The notes: generated from the letters alone by a model not told the origin. Numbered from the stretch's first letter, positions 34,536-43,656 are shown. The stretch: 64,000 nt of DNA from Bacteroidota bacterium (GCA_023399595.1 JAEWOR010000045.1:1-64000), one strand, 5' to 3'. Made by a program: numbers and translations.

Positions 34536-35477
34536 TTAAAGTATGATATTTTGAATTGCAAAACCTAGAAAATCTACCGCTTCTAATTCATCACTTTCTA
34601 AATCTGGGTCAATCTCAATTTCCTTTAATATCAGTTCTAAACATCGCTCATCATTATAGACATCAATAGCTGGGTAAAAGTTTATTCCACTTAATTCTTC
34701 AATTAAAGGAACTCTTACTTGGTATGTTTCAGAATCTTTAAACTTCATAAATAAATCACTTTCACTTTCGACATCCATTATTATATTATCTTCCAGTAAC
34801 AATTTATTTTGATTCATCATGAACCCTACTCTATAAAGTTTACCGTCATTTTTTTGAAAAAAAACGACTTTCCAAAAAAGTATAGGAATTCTTACTTCAT
34901 TGTTATCAACGCTGGTTACAAAGAACGGATTATCGTCCGAAAGGACGGGTCCTGTACATACACAAACTTTTAAATTATTTTGTTTTGATTCAGTATGCAA
35001 AATATAATCTTCAAGGCTTCGCCAAATAGCTCTATTTAGCCTTTTATGTTGAGGAACAGCATTTGGAAAATAAAAAGTTGAATCAGCAGCATACATAGCC
35101 TTAGCTATAGTATCACCCCATTGAACATCTTCCCGCTTTGTCATATGACCTCTATCAAATAGACTATTTGTTGCTGTATAAAGCTCATTCCCCCATTGAG
35201 CATCCTTTTCCAATCTTGGGTCTTTACGCCAGTAATCTTTTCTAGGCGCTTTCTTAAACATTTTTCCGTCAACGTTTGTTGCAGTGTAGAAGGGGAATTT
35301 ATGAGTTTTGGAAATTTGAAGGCTATAATTAACATAGTTAATTATTGTATTTCCATTTACATCTTCAGCAAGATCTTCAATCTGATTTTTATTAAGTTCT
35401 GGGAGGGCTATATCATATTCCGAAATAAATTTTGTTTGATAGCCCCTAAAAAGTACTTCATTAATTATTTTTGCCAT
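34536..35477 (-). CDS. NucA/EndoG-type nonspecific endonuclease effector
   Basis: The 313-aa protein has the betabeta-alpha-Me nuclease motif DRGHMTKRED (Asp108-Arg-Gly-His111) with the later Asn and Glu in AVPQHKRLNRAIWRSLEDYI, as in DNA/RNA nonspecific endonucleases. There is no signal peptide, unlike secreted NucA enzymes, so it would attack nucleic acids inside the cell. It overlaps the protease gene by 17 bp and ends the GAP1/double-GTPase operon. A natural reading is a suicide or anti-invader effector that the upstream GTPase/protease module activates, possibly by proteolysis. The N-terminal 60 residues could be the inhibitory or docking part. Confidence 0.85.
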   Translation of the reverse strand: MAKIINEVLFRGYQTKFISEYDIALPELNKNQIEDLAEDVNGNTIINYVNYSLQISKTHKFPFYTATNVDGKMFKKAPRKDYWRKDPRLEKDAQWGNELYTATNSLFDRGHMTKREDVQWGDTIAKAMYAADSTFYFPNAVPQHKRLNRAIWRSLEDYILHTESKQNNLKVCVCTGPVLSDDNPFFVTSVDNNEVRIPILFWKVVFFQKNDGKLYRVGFMMNQNKLLLEDNIIMDVESESDLFMKFKDSETYQVRVPLIEELSGINFYPAIDVYNDERCLELILKEIEIDPDLESDELEAVDFLGFAIQNIIL

Positions 35478-36492
35478 GACTCTCTTGAATAAATTTTACA
35501 ATTTGATTGACAACTATTCCTTCGTTTCGCGATTTAAAACCTTTGGGAAGTTCAACCTCCCCATTTCTCTTTTCACCTCCACTATGATGGAGAGCTACGA
35601 CTTCCCATCTTGAATTAAATACGGGCGAACCTGATGATCCTTTTAATGTATCTGTTAAATATTGGACAACCCTATCATCAGAATAAGTTATTATATTATG
35701 ATACAAAGAAATTTGTTTCATTTCTCCTCCAGGATGCTGTATTATATTTACGAAGTTATCTTTAGGAAGTTCCGTATAATCTAGTTCTAAAAATCCATAA
35801 TTCTTTAACAAATTTTCATTGTCCTTAAGTTTACACACTGTAGTGTCCAATTCATGAATTCCCGAGGAATACCATGGTCCATTTTCGTCAATGGAAAAAC
35901 TTTTTGATGCAATACTTTCATCGTTAATATCCAATTCAAAATCAAAAATGATTCTGATTTTATCAATGCTATTTTTATTTGGAAGAACATGATAATTTGT
36001 AATAAAAAAAAGGTCATCAATTCCCTTAATCTTAGTTAGAAATCCAGTTCCTTTTCCAACCATATTATCTCCCTTAATGATTTCTACTTTGGCAACAGCC
36101 CTACTTTTTATAACACCTTTTGCTAAAAAATTGATTGGAAGTAAAGTACTTTGTTCCATCGTCAATTTTTCCAATTGCAAATTTTCAAACTTATGCCAAT
36201 TGGGTGAAACGTCTTTATCCAATGTATAGTCAATTTCATGTTTGGATAGCGCAGCTTTCAAAAACGGATTTTCAGGATATACATTTAGAACTGCATTTAC
36301 TATATTATCAACTTTATGGTGTTTATTAGCTTCATTTAGCACATGGTGCCATACATTCATTGCGCTTCCTGTTGTATCAATATTTCCCATTCTTAATCCA
36401 GCATCGCTTACATATTTGGGTATGCTATCCTTAATGGGAATTAAATCACTTAAAATGTCATTTAATTGTGTTAATTTCACTGTCCAAGCCAT
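35461..36492 (-). CDS. EAD1-trypsin-like protease fusion
   Basis: The 343-aa protein begins with an effector-associated domain of the EAD1 type (residues about 5-85: LSDLIPIKDSIPKYVSDAGL, NIDTTGSAMNVWHHVLNEAN, VYPENPFLKAAL), a death-like adaptor found in bacterial conflict systems. A trypsin-like protease follows with His168 (FITNYHVLP), Asp216 (HELDTTV) and Ser287 (GSSGSPVF). No signal peptide is present. EAD domains join effectors to partners by like-to-like contacts. Placed between the 379-aa EAD-like protein (its ATG directly abuts that gene's stop) and the nuclease, it is probably an executioner or an activator of the nuclease. Confidence 0.87.
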   Translation of the reverse strand: MAWTVKLTQLNDILSDLIPIKDSIPKYVSDAGLRMGNIDTTGSAMNVWHHVLNEANKHHKVDNIVNAVLNVYPENPFLKAALSKHEIDYTLDKDVSPNWHKFENLQLEKLTMEQSTLLPINFLAKGVIKSRAVAKVEIIKGDNMVGKGTGFLTKIKGIDDLFFITNYHVLPNKNSIDKIRIIFDFELDINDESIASKSFSIDENGPWYSSGIHELDTTVCKLKDNENLLKNYGFLELDYTELPKDNFVNIIQHPGGEMKQISLYHNIITYSDDRVVQYLTDTLKGSSGSPVFNSRWEVVALHHSGGEKRNGEVELPKGFKSRNEGIVVNQIVKFIQESHGKNN

Positions 36493-37632
36493 TTATTTAA
36501 ATATTTCTGGGTATTCGTTTGTTACACGGTCAATAAGGACTTCAGTTAATTCTCTATTTATACATTGATTAATTAATTGTGCACTATAATCAGCTGCAGA
36601 CCCTTCCATTATCTTACTTGGATTAATTCCAACCATCCTAGACAACGTTCTTAAAGAGGGCAAAGAATCATAATGCAAGGGTAATTTAGTAATCAATTGC
36701 TCCAACGAAACATCTTTAAAAAATGTACCCCTTATTCTTTGCTCCAAAAGTTCTAAATTAGCTCTTTCGGATTCCTTATTTAGATCTGAAGGTGATAGAT
36801 ATCTTGATGGAAACAATGGAGTTACCATATTTGGAGATATCAAATATTCTCCAAACCTATCTTCTTTTTTCGCGTACATTTTAAAAAAATCCGTGATTTT
36901 ATCTTCTGAATTTAGTGATTTTGAATCAGATGTTACATAAACATAATCATAAAAGAATCCCTCATCTTTCTCGTATTCCATAATTGAAAAAGGATGATAA
37001 ATGACAGGAAGCTTATCTTTACTCATTATTTCTATTTTATCTAATGAATCAATTACTAGATAGCCTCTGGGGATGTTATCTGTTGATGCAAACCTTTTAC
37101 TCCAAGTCTCTTCCATCGCTTGCCATTTGGCTTCTCTAATCCTAACTAAAGTCCCGTGTTTTATATAATTAAGAACTTCAGGAAAAACTAATAGTGGTAT
37201 TCCTAATGACGAATTGTAGGAGGAAGTAGCGGACATCAGGATTTTCCCGTCGGGTGTTGGTGGGAGCAAAAGCGTCCCTATTCCGCCCATAACCATTTGG
37301 GATTTTCCAGTTGGGTTAAATTCGATATATTCCTTTATAATTAATGAAATATTATCTTCAGCACCTAACCTTAAATTCTCTGAATTAGGTGTCCAAAATA
37401 ATCCGGGTACCCTTGCTATCCAATCAGAAATAACAAAATCTTGTAGAGAAATTTTCTTGTTCCAATAGTATTCCGGTTTATCAAGAATATTATACCAAAA
37501 GTGTTCATCAGTATAAAATTCAAACTTGTCATCTTCAGATTCTTCTATTCTAGCTAATTCTGGTTCAGCTAGAGCATAATTTTCCAAGGATTCTAAAATG
37601 TTAGCTCCTTTTTGAAGTTCAAATAGGCTCAT
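36493..37632 (-). CDS. unknown protein with effector-associated-like C-terminal domain
   Basis: I do not recognise residues 1-285 of this 379-aa protein. They include YTDEHFWYNILDKPEYYWNK, a glycine-rich IGTLLLPPTPDGKILMSATS and aromatic strands (DEGFFYDYVYVTSD). The last 85 residues read like an EAD-type helical domain: VSLEQLITKLPLHYDSLPSL, MVGINPSKIMEGSAADYSAQ and ELTEVLIDRVTNEYPEIF, ending with the YP motif usual for these domains. It lies between GAP1 and the EAD1-protease (0-2 bp spacings). It could bridge the GTPase core to the protease through EAD-EAD contact; this is inference. Confidence 0.6.
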   Translation of the reverse strand: MSLFELQKGANILESLENYALAEPELARIEESEDDKFEFYTDEHFWYNILDKPEYYWNKKISLQDFVISDWIARVPGLFWTPNSENLRLGAEDNISLIIKEYIEFNPTGKSQMVMGGIGTLLLPPTPDGKILMSATSSYNSSLGIPLLVFPEVLNYIKHGTLVRIREAKWQAMEETWSKRFASTDNIPRGYLVIDSLDKIEIMSKDKLPVIYHPFSIMEYEKDEGFFYDYVYVTSDSKSLNSEDKITDFFKMYAKKEDRFGEYLISPNMVTPLFPSRYLSPSDLNKESERANLELLEQRIRGTFFKDVSLEQLITKLPLHYDSLPSLRTLSRMVGINPSKIMEGSAADYSAQLINQCINRELTEVLIDRVTNEYPEIFK

Positions 37633-37634
37633 GG

Positions 37635-40166
37635 TTATTTTGCTTTTATATAGGTTAATCTTAACTTATAAAGTATTTCGAAATTTTTATTATCACCATA
37701 TTGTTTGTTGACTTCTGTAAGCAAATCATTCATTGTTACATTTTTTACTTTCTTATATTTTAACTTCAATAAAATATCACTCCAAACATCTGCGCTACTT
37801 CCAACAATTAAAAGGTCCGATTCCTTTCCTCCAGATTTTTTCCATATAGTGCTTAAACTGTTTCCATTAGAATACAAATCTGTCAATACATCATGGACTG
37901 CGTCCCACCACTCATCTGTTGTTATATGCACTTTATCTATAAGCCCGAAAAAAGCGATTTTCCCCCTTGTATATAAATCTAATACAGGATGACATTCTGC
38001 TAAGGCAAATCTCCAATTATTATGTCTGGAAGTCTTTTTATATATAACAGACGCAGAATAATCGAATCTTCTTTTCATAATAAGTTGCCCCAATTGTTTT
38101 GCATTAATTGCATCTATATTACTTGAATAATTTTTTAAATAATCCTCTAAGTTCAGATCAGACAAGTGAGTAAAACGTTCAAATAAAGGAATTACAGATT
38201 TAATATTATTACGGTTATAATACAGATAATCCGAAATTCCTTTACCACTTATATATTCTTCTAAAACAGGGTCATTTGGAATAGAAAAAGATGGATTTTT
38301 ACTGAGTTCTTCCAAAAGAGCTGTAGAGGTTTTATAAAGAAAATTTTTTTTAATAGGGCCGTCAATCAATTTCCAGAGTTGATTGTAATTTGAATAATTT
38401 ATTAAGCTACCAAATTCTGATTCCGATATTTTTAGTATTAAAAATTCTGGAATTTGTTTCTGTTCAAGTAAGCCATCTAATAAAGCAAATACTATATCCT
38501 GCGGATTATTAATGCCTTCGATAACTAAATTGCCACAATTTATAGCCTCTATCCAAATTTGTTGCCAATTTTCATTGAAAGGATCTAGATTTTGTAACAA
38601 AGTAGGATATTCATGGCATAACTGTCCACAAATTTTAACCATCCTTATATCACCCTTTACGACAGTATAATCGACAATGGACTTCGGTGTTTTTTTATCA
38701 ATAATTACATTAATGCCAAAATAATAATTTTCATCTACGTCAACCTTTAATAATTCCGTTAAAGATTGCTCCATTGTATATTTCTTAATTAGTAACAATG
38801 CATAAAATTTAAACCAACTTTTTTCTAGGCATAAACTTGAAATTTCATCCCATAATTGTTTATTGATTTTAGCCGGTAAACAATTGATAAATAAGTCTTC
38901 CACGTCATGAGAAGGATCCAAAAATGTGCTTAACCTTTGCAAGAGATTAGGTATTTCTATAATCCATTTAAAGATAATTTTAACTTTTTTTGAATTGATG
39001 TTACTTATGAAAGCCTGCAGTTCATCAACCATTACTAAATCCCACCAGTTATCACTTTCTGTATTTAATTTTTCAAAAAAATCTATTAAATCTGCCTTAG
39101 TACCTTTGATAGAAAATATTTTTTTCTGAATAAATCCTCTTAAATATTCTTCCAACATTTTCTGAGAATTATAAAAACTTGAAACTTTGAAAATTCTTAA
39201 GATACTCAATTCTCTATAAGTAGTGTTATCAAGCTGTTTTATAATTCTCTTTAATAATTTTTTTTTAAAATCTGCCCCGCTGGATTCTTCCGGAGAATAT
39301 TTCGCAATCAGATGAGATAAAGTATTCAATTTTTTCAGGTCTGAAATGGAATCCACTTGTTCAAAGGTGTCAATACCTTTTTCTACAATGTTGATTTCAG
39401 CTCTTGAAAGCTGATTGCACTGACTAACCTTCTCAAAATTTTGTATTCTTACAATTGCTTCTTCATCCCCTTGCAAAATTTTTTCCAAAAGGCTTAATGG
39501 TTTAAAAACCTCATTTTTGTTCACAACAAAATTTTCTGTCTTGATAAATCTATTTGCTACACTATCAGGAACAGCAAATAGGTTAATCCCTTGATTATCT
39601 TTTGGATCATTGTTAAATGTGACACCAAACGTGAATGTCCTTCGCTCAGGAAGAGTAAGAAGCTTCCATAATTCATCGACTGCTGTTTCAAATGAATTTT
39701 GCCCCATCCATAAAATTTTATTTCTATATTCTTTAATCTGAATATATCCATAAATCATTTTTTGCAAACGAGTATCCACAATTTTTTGTTGATCCTGCTT
39801 GCTTTCTGGTATTTCAAAATCAATAGGGTTAAGCTGTAAATCTTTATCCACAGTTTTTGTTAAAAAGTCAAATAACGGCTTAATACTATTTAATTTGCTA
39901 ATATCGCTTGCGTTAAGCATTAAAACATGGCTGAATTTTCTTCCCCTACGAACACCTTTTGTATTATCTTCAAAAGTTTTAAGGATTAAAAAACAATCAT
40001 CGATTAAGAATCCTCTTATTGATGGCTGCCAAACAGTACCAATCGTTTGTTCTTGAAGGTCTGTCTTTAATGCTATATTTTTTGCAAATGTATTATCTGC
40101 TTGGCTCGTACGGATCAGTGCCCATGCACGATCTACTTCACCATATATCGACTGATGTATGATCAC
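37635..40166 (-). CDS. GTPase-associated protein 1 (GAP1) family protein
   Basis: The 843-aa protein opens with the GAP1 N-terminal signature: IIHQSIYGEVDRAWALIRTS, AKNIALKTDLQEQTIGT, WQPSIRGFLIDDCFLILKTF, and GRKFSHVLMLNASDI. A large, mostly helical middle and C-terminal region follows. GAP1 proteins are known only from computational surveys of bacterial NTP-dependent conflict systems, where they sit next to paired DO-GTPases and are thought to transmit the signal to effectors. It overlaps the DO-GTPase1 gene by 4 bp and precedes the EAD-tailed protein by 2 bp. Length and order match the published architecture as I remember it. Confidence 0.78.
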   Translation of the reverse strand: MIIHQSIYGEVDRAWALIRTSQADNTFAKNIALKTDLQEQTIGTVWQPSIRGFLIDDCFLILKTFEDNTKGVRRGRKFSHVLMLNASDISKLNSIKPLFDFLTKTVDKDLQLNPIDFEIPESKQDQQKIVDTRLQKMIYGYIQIKEYRNKILWMGQNSFETAVDELWKLLTLPERRTFTFGVTFNNDPKDNQGINLFAVPDSVANRFIKTENFVVNKNEVFKPLSLLEKILQGDEEAIVRIQNFEKVSQCNQLSRAEINIVEKGIDTFEQVDSISDLKKLNTLSHLIAKYSPEESSGADFKKKLLKRIIKQLDNTTYRELSILRIFKVSSFYNSQKMLEEYLRGFIQKKIFSIKGTKADLIDFFEKLNTESDNWWDLVMVDELQAFISNINSKKVKIIFKWIIEIPNLLQRLSTFLDPSHDVEDLFINCLPAKINKQLWDEISSLCLEKSWFKFYALLLIKKYTMEQSLTELLKVDVDENYYFGINVIIDKKTPKSIVDYTVVKGDIRMVKICGQLCHEYPTLLQNLDPFNENWQQIWIEAINCGNLVIEGINNPQDIVFALLDGLLEQKQIPEFLILKISESEFGSLINYSNYNQLWKLIDGPIKKNFLYKTSTALLEELSKNPSFSIPNDPVLEEYISGKGISDYLYYNRNNIKSVIPLFERFTHLSDLNLEDYLKNYSSNIDAINAKQLGQLIMKRRFDYSASVIYKKTSRHNNWRFALAECHPVLDLYTRGKIAFFGLIDKVHITTDEWWDAVHDVLTDLYSNGNSLSTIWKKSGGKESDLLIVGSSADVWSDILLKLKYKKVKNVTMNDLLTEVNKQYGDNKNFEILYKLRLTYIKAK

Positions 40167-40999
40167 TGTATAGCTAATTCTATTAATTTTGTAATGTCAT
40201 CTGATCGTGTCCCGTCTTCTAAAATTAAGTACCCAAAATTTTCAGGACCTTCAACCATGTATTTTTCCTGATTCTCTTCTGTATCTAAACTAAATTCTTG
40301 GGCTGATAATCCTAATATTTTTAAAGAAGATCTATCCCAATTAGATTTAGCAAAATCTAAAAGCAGCGGCAGCTTCTCTTCTAAAACATAAAAAGGTTTG
40401 GGATCCCCGATAATTTTCATTTCATCCCAACAAGTTAAAACAATTGTGAGCTTGATATCCTTGTTCAGCAAATGAAAGTTAGTTCCCTTCTCATTCATTA
40501 TAATCTGTAAAAGTTCGATTAAAAAACTTTGATCCGATATTTGATATTCAAAAACTTCAGTATTCTCCCCACTTTCTACATTATTCTCCTCTTTGAAAGT
40601 TACTTCACTAATATCTAATCGATTACCTATACTATTTAATCTGATGAATAAAATCCAATTATTACTTTCTTTAATAGAGGTTTTCCATTCCTTGTTTAAT
40701 CCCCTTGATTCAACAATGTCCAACACCTGCTCACCGCCATATTCTGGACATTTTAGGTCTACCTGATCATCAAGAACCTGAATCGGTAAATAAAATTTAA
40801 CACTTTTCTCAGCTGGAGTGGTAACAGGACCTTTTCCTGACGCTAAAGCATCCCTAGCTTCAGAAATAGGAGAAAGATCCTCAACAGGTTTATACAACTT
40901 AAGGTTACTTTTATTTTTTCTCAACTTTGAATAAAGTTGAGAAAGAAATACCGTTTTGGAAGCGTTAGGCTTTCCAAGAAGTAATATTGATTTAGACAT
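40163..40999 (-). CDS. double-GTPase family protein 1 (DO-GTPase1-like)
   Basis: The 278-aa protein starts with a P-loop SILLLGKPNASKTVFLSQLY and has a strand YGGEQVLDIVESRG in the position of the switch/Walker B region, a hydrophobic WILFIRLNSIG strand and a later IVLTCWDEM strand. The P-loop has Ser where the usual second Gly stands (GxxxxSKT). It overlaps GAP1 by 4 bp and abuts DO-GTPase2, so the two GTPases should be made in equal amounts and probably act as a pair. DO-GTPases are predicted sensors or switches of conflict systems. Confidence 0.75.
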   Translation of the reverse strand: MSKSILLLGKPNASKTVFLSQLYSKLRKNKSNLKLYKPVEDLSPISEARDALASGKGPVTTPAEKSVKFYLPIQVLDDQVDLKCPEYGGEQVLDIVESRGLNKEWKTSIKESNNWILFIRLNSIGNRLDISEVTFKEENNVESGENTEVFEYQISDQSFLIELLQIIMNEKGTNFHLLNKDIKLTIVLTCWDEMKIIGDPKPFYVLEEKLPLLLDFAKSNWDRSSLKILGLSAQEFSLDTEENQEKYMVEGPENFGYLILEDGTRSDDITKLIELAIQ

Positions 41000-41962
41000 T
41001 TAATCTATTTTAAAATTAAGAAAATGATCTTTAGATTTAATCTTAACAGTATTATCTAAAGTAAGATTCGTATTAACAAAAACTTTAGATAACAACCATT
41101 CAATAACTGATAGATTATTCTTGTGAACTAAAACGTCGGGATCATCTGATGAAAAATTGCTAATTTCAATTTCACAATAATTTCCAAATTTTTCGGCCAA
41201 TTCGCTTTGAATATCTTCTACAATTTTAGGATGTACTTCTTGTTTTTTATCACTTTTGGACCAAACCGCTATAACAGGCCGATCGTAGAGATTATGATTT
41301 AACATTTGTGCTAAGTCAAGCACATCTGTTCTACTTTGTGCTTTTCTTTTAATCAAGTCTTCACAATCGATAAACAATATAAAAGCGTTAGAATTTTCAT
41401 AGATCCAACGTGCGTTCTCTGCATTTGCGTCATTTCTATTCTGTGACCATGCGGAAAATACCTCACCAGCTACATCTGAAATAAAAACATCTTTTAAATT
41501 TCCGTGGTCATTTCGTAAAGCTAAATGCAAGAACCTAATATATTCGGCGGGTGTCGGATCGGGAAACTTTACTCCATCTTTTTCGATTTGCAATGTCTGA
41601 TAGAGGCTATCCCATGCATGAATTGTTTTTGTACCACAAAAACTAAAGCTGGTAAAGCCTCCACCTTTTAGCATTAAAGTATATAACATTGCTAAAAACG
41701 TTGTTTTTCCTGCATCCACCTTACCAACCACACCTAAAATAATTGGAGTAGTTCGATATGTAATTTTAGATAAATCTTCAACACTTAGTGCATTACCTGT
41801 CCAAGGTAAAGTTGAATTTTTACTCTTTTTTTTAACAATTGTTGCTTTACTTTCTCCTTTTGAATTTAATTTTTGCCAAAACTCACATTGCTTATGATCT
41901 TCTTTTCCTTCGTGGCAATTTACCTCCGGAAGACAATCAGGATTGGAACATTTTAATTCCAT
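41000..41962 (-). CDS. double-GTPase family protein 2 (DO-GTPase2-like)
   Basis: The 320-aa protein has a Cys/His-rich N-terminal knuckle (CSNPDCLPEVNCHEGKEDHK, then CEF), a P-loop VVGKVDAGKTTFLAMLYTLM near residues 80-90, a switch-like DVFISDVAGEVFSAW, and AFILFIDCEDLIKR/VIAVWSKSDKK (a G4-like SKSD). This matches the DO-GTPase2 family found together with DO-GTPase1 and GAP1. It is cytoplasmic. The zinc-knuckle start may bind nucleic acid or a partner. It abuts the DO-GTPase1 gene with no spacing and follows the helical-protein gene by one base. Confidence 0.8.
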   Translation of the reverse strand: MELKCSNPDCLPEVNCHEGKEDHKQCEFWQKLNSKGESKATIVKKKSKNSTLPWTGNALSVEDLSKITYRTTPIILGVVGKVDAGKTTFLAMLYTLMLKGGGFTSFSFCGTKTIHAWDSLYQTLQIEKDGVKFPDPTPAEYIRFLHLALRNDHGNLKDVFISDVAGEVFSAWSQNRNDANAENARWIYENSNAFILFIDCEDLIKRKAQSRTDVLDLAQMLNHNLYDRPVIAVWSKSDKKQEVHPKIVEDIQSELAEKFGNYCEIEISNFSSDDPDVLVHKNNLSVIEWLLSKVFVNTNLTLDNTVKIKSKDHFLNFKID

Positions 41963-41963
41963 A

Positions 41964-42704
41964 CTACTTCTGTTTTAAAACTTTCAACAATAAAAAATCA
42001 TGAAATAGCCATTGTACTAATTCTTCTTCCTTCATTTTAGTTTCTTCAGGAATACCCGTCAATTCCGTTAGTGCCGAAATACTAACCTGATTTTTTGATA
42101 CCTTGCTTGCAAAATTTAACAAATTCGGTAAATCTTCAATCAAATTAGTTTCAGAAAATATATTGTTTAATTGAGTTCCTGTTTTTTGAAGAGCATCAAA
42201 AAATTCTTGAAGATCAATTTCTGATTTATTTTCCCCAGTAATATTACGATAAGTATGCTTTAAGAAATAATCTACACTTTTCGGATAGATAGTTGGAATG
42301 AATCCAGAATAATCATAAGCCAAAATTAAAACCATGATTTTCTTTTCTAGTTCATCGTATCCTTGATTAGCAGAATCGGAGAAAGCCGCTTCTTTCCACC
42401 ACAATAACTGTGATCTTAAAGCTAAAACTCTTTGCTTATTTTTATCAGATTGCACAAATTTATCATTATTAAGCGCTGATTGAATAATTATATTGTTTTC
42501 ATTGACTACATTTCCGATAGCCTTTAATGAAAGATCAACACTATTCTTTATTGCTTTTGACGCCCTTGGTGCAAATTCATGTGACCAAGAAGTTTGCTGA
42601 TTACTCCAATAAGGATTGGGTGATGCAAAATTTGCTGTTCCCGATTTGCCAGTTGGTCCCGCCGAATCTTCCAAATACTTTGTTAAGGACTCATCATTTA
42701 TCAA
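41964..42704 (-). CDS. C-terminal part of GASH-like all-helical protein
   Basis: This 246-aa open frame (TTG start) is all helical, with the phrase VLALRSQLLWWKEAAFSDSA that I associate with the GTPase-associated system helical (GASH) family. The frame stays open upstream of the TTG and reads NIDRYLINDESLTKYLE. Adding one A to the A5 run (plus-strand T-run 42718-42722) joins it to the 174-aa frame upstream, giving a single 412-aa protein. So it is most likely the 3' part of one gene. It is followed directly by the DO-GTPase2 gene. GASH proteins accompany GAP1 and DO-GTPases as presumed scaffold. Confidence 0.68.
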   Translation of the reverse strand: MINDESLTKYLEDSAGPTGKSGTANFASPNPYWSNQQTSWSHEFAPRASKAIKNSVDLSLKAIGNVVNENNIIIQSALNNDKFVQSDKNKQRVLALRSQLLWWKEAAFSDSANQGYDELEKKIMVLILAYDYSGFIPTIYPKSVDYFLKHTYRNITGENKSEIDLQEFFDALQKTGTQLNNIFSETNLIEDLPNLLNFASKVSKNQVSISALTELTGIPEETKMKEEELVQWLFHDFLLLKVLKQK

Positions 42705-43201
42705 GTATCTATCAATATTTTTAATTCTATTTGTTCCGCCGTGCTAACCTCTGAATCTATCGCCCATGAATCAATTGCTGCTTTGTTTAAAGATTTTCCA
42801 ATCTCACTTAAAAATTCAAAAATAACTTCTTTTTCTTTTCCCGTTAATTTCCGATATTTTATAATATTTCTACTTGCAAACCAGATAATTTCAGCAAATC
42901 CATCTGTTTCCAGCAGGCTTTTTAAAGATTCAAGGATTACAGCTCTAATAAAAACAAGAGCAGTATCTTTAGCATTTGCACTAAATGTGGTCCAGTGTTT
43001 AATTATTAATTCCCTTACTTCAATGACTGCAGGATTTTCTGGACTAATGTCCGGATCAATAGCTATGAGTGTAAAAAGAGCTATTTTGGCTTTATTTTTG
43101 ACTAATTTCTTTGTTAAATCGTCGGATGCTTTTGACAATTTTTTGTGATCATCATCATCTGTGACATTAAGTAAGTTTCCGTTTAAGTACTTTTGTAACA
43201 T
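42701..43201 (-). CDS. N-terminal part of GASH-like all-helical protein
   Basis: From the ATG at 43201 this frame gives 166 aa (MLQKYLNGNLLNV...), all helical, with FAEIIWFASRNIIKYRKLTG and a tail EVSTAEQIELKILIDT. I preferred this start to the upstream ATG at 43225 because the extra residues are hydrophobic and unlike the rest. A single extra A in the run at 42718-42722 would continue it as EQIELKNIDRYLINDESL into the 246-aa frame. It is the promoter-proximal gene of the GTPase operon. A natural overlap of two genes is the alternative. Confidence 0.62.
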   Translation of the reverse strand: MLQKYLNGNLLNVTDDDDHKKLSKASDDLTKKLVKNKAKIALFTLIAIDPDISPENPAVIEVRELIIKHWTTFSANAKDTALVFIRAVILESLKSLLETDGFAEIIWFASRNIIKYRKLTGKEKEVIFEFLSEIGKSLNKAAIDSWAIDSEVSTAEQIELKILIDT

Positions 43202-43225
43202 AAATATTCTAATTATTAATACCAC

Positions 43226-43656
43226 ATGCCGACGAACTTTGTTGTAAAGAAAGATTTATTAGAATATTTAAAGAAATTCATTTCAGTAAATTGATTCACC
43301 GGACATGTAATTATATGACTTATTTTATTTTTTATCTGTTTATGATAAAATTACGAAAATTATTGGTACATAAATTAGGATAAATAGGAAAATTACATAA
43401 AAAAACACTTATTTCACTAAAAAAAACGGCAATTTAATTAATTTTATAAAGAAACAGCAAAAACAACTTTCAGATAACAAAATATTATTTGCTCATTTTT
43501 CATTTTTGGACTTTTCAGAAAGAAAATTAAGTTCACAGCTTATTTTAGCATAATTAAACATTTTAAAGATTAATAAAAGTTGAACTGTACCTTCATCAAA
43601 TTTACCATAAAAGAGGACGAGGGAAGGAAGTTATACACTGACTATTAAAATCATTT
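43226..43656. other. gene-free region before right end of transposon
   Basis: About 430 bp of AT-rich DNA with no credible gene on either strand. It must hold the promoter of the minus-strand GTPase operon, but I could not find a clear TAnnTTTG element. Confidence 0.5.

Noticed and set aside
36242..36568. 108-aa plus-strand open frame inside the EAD1-protease gene
   Set aside because: It is the antisense shadow of a gene with clear catalytic motifs.
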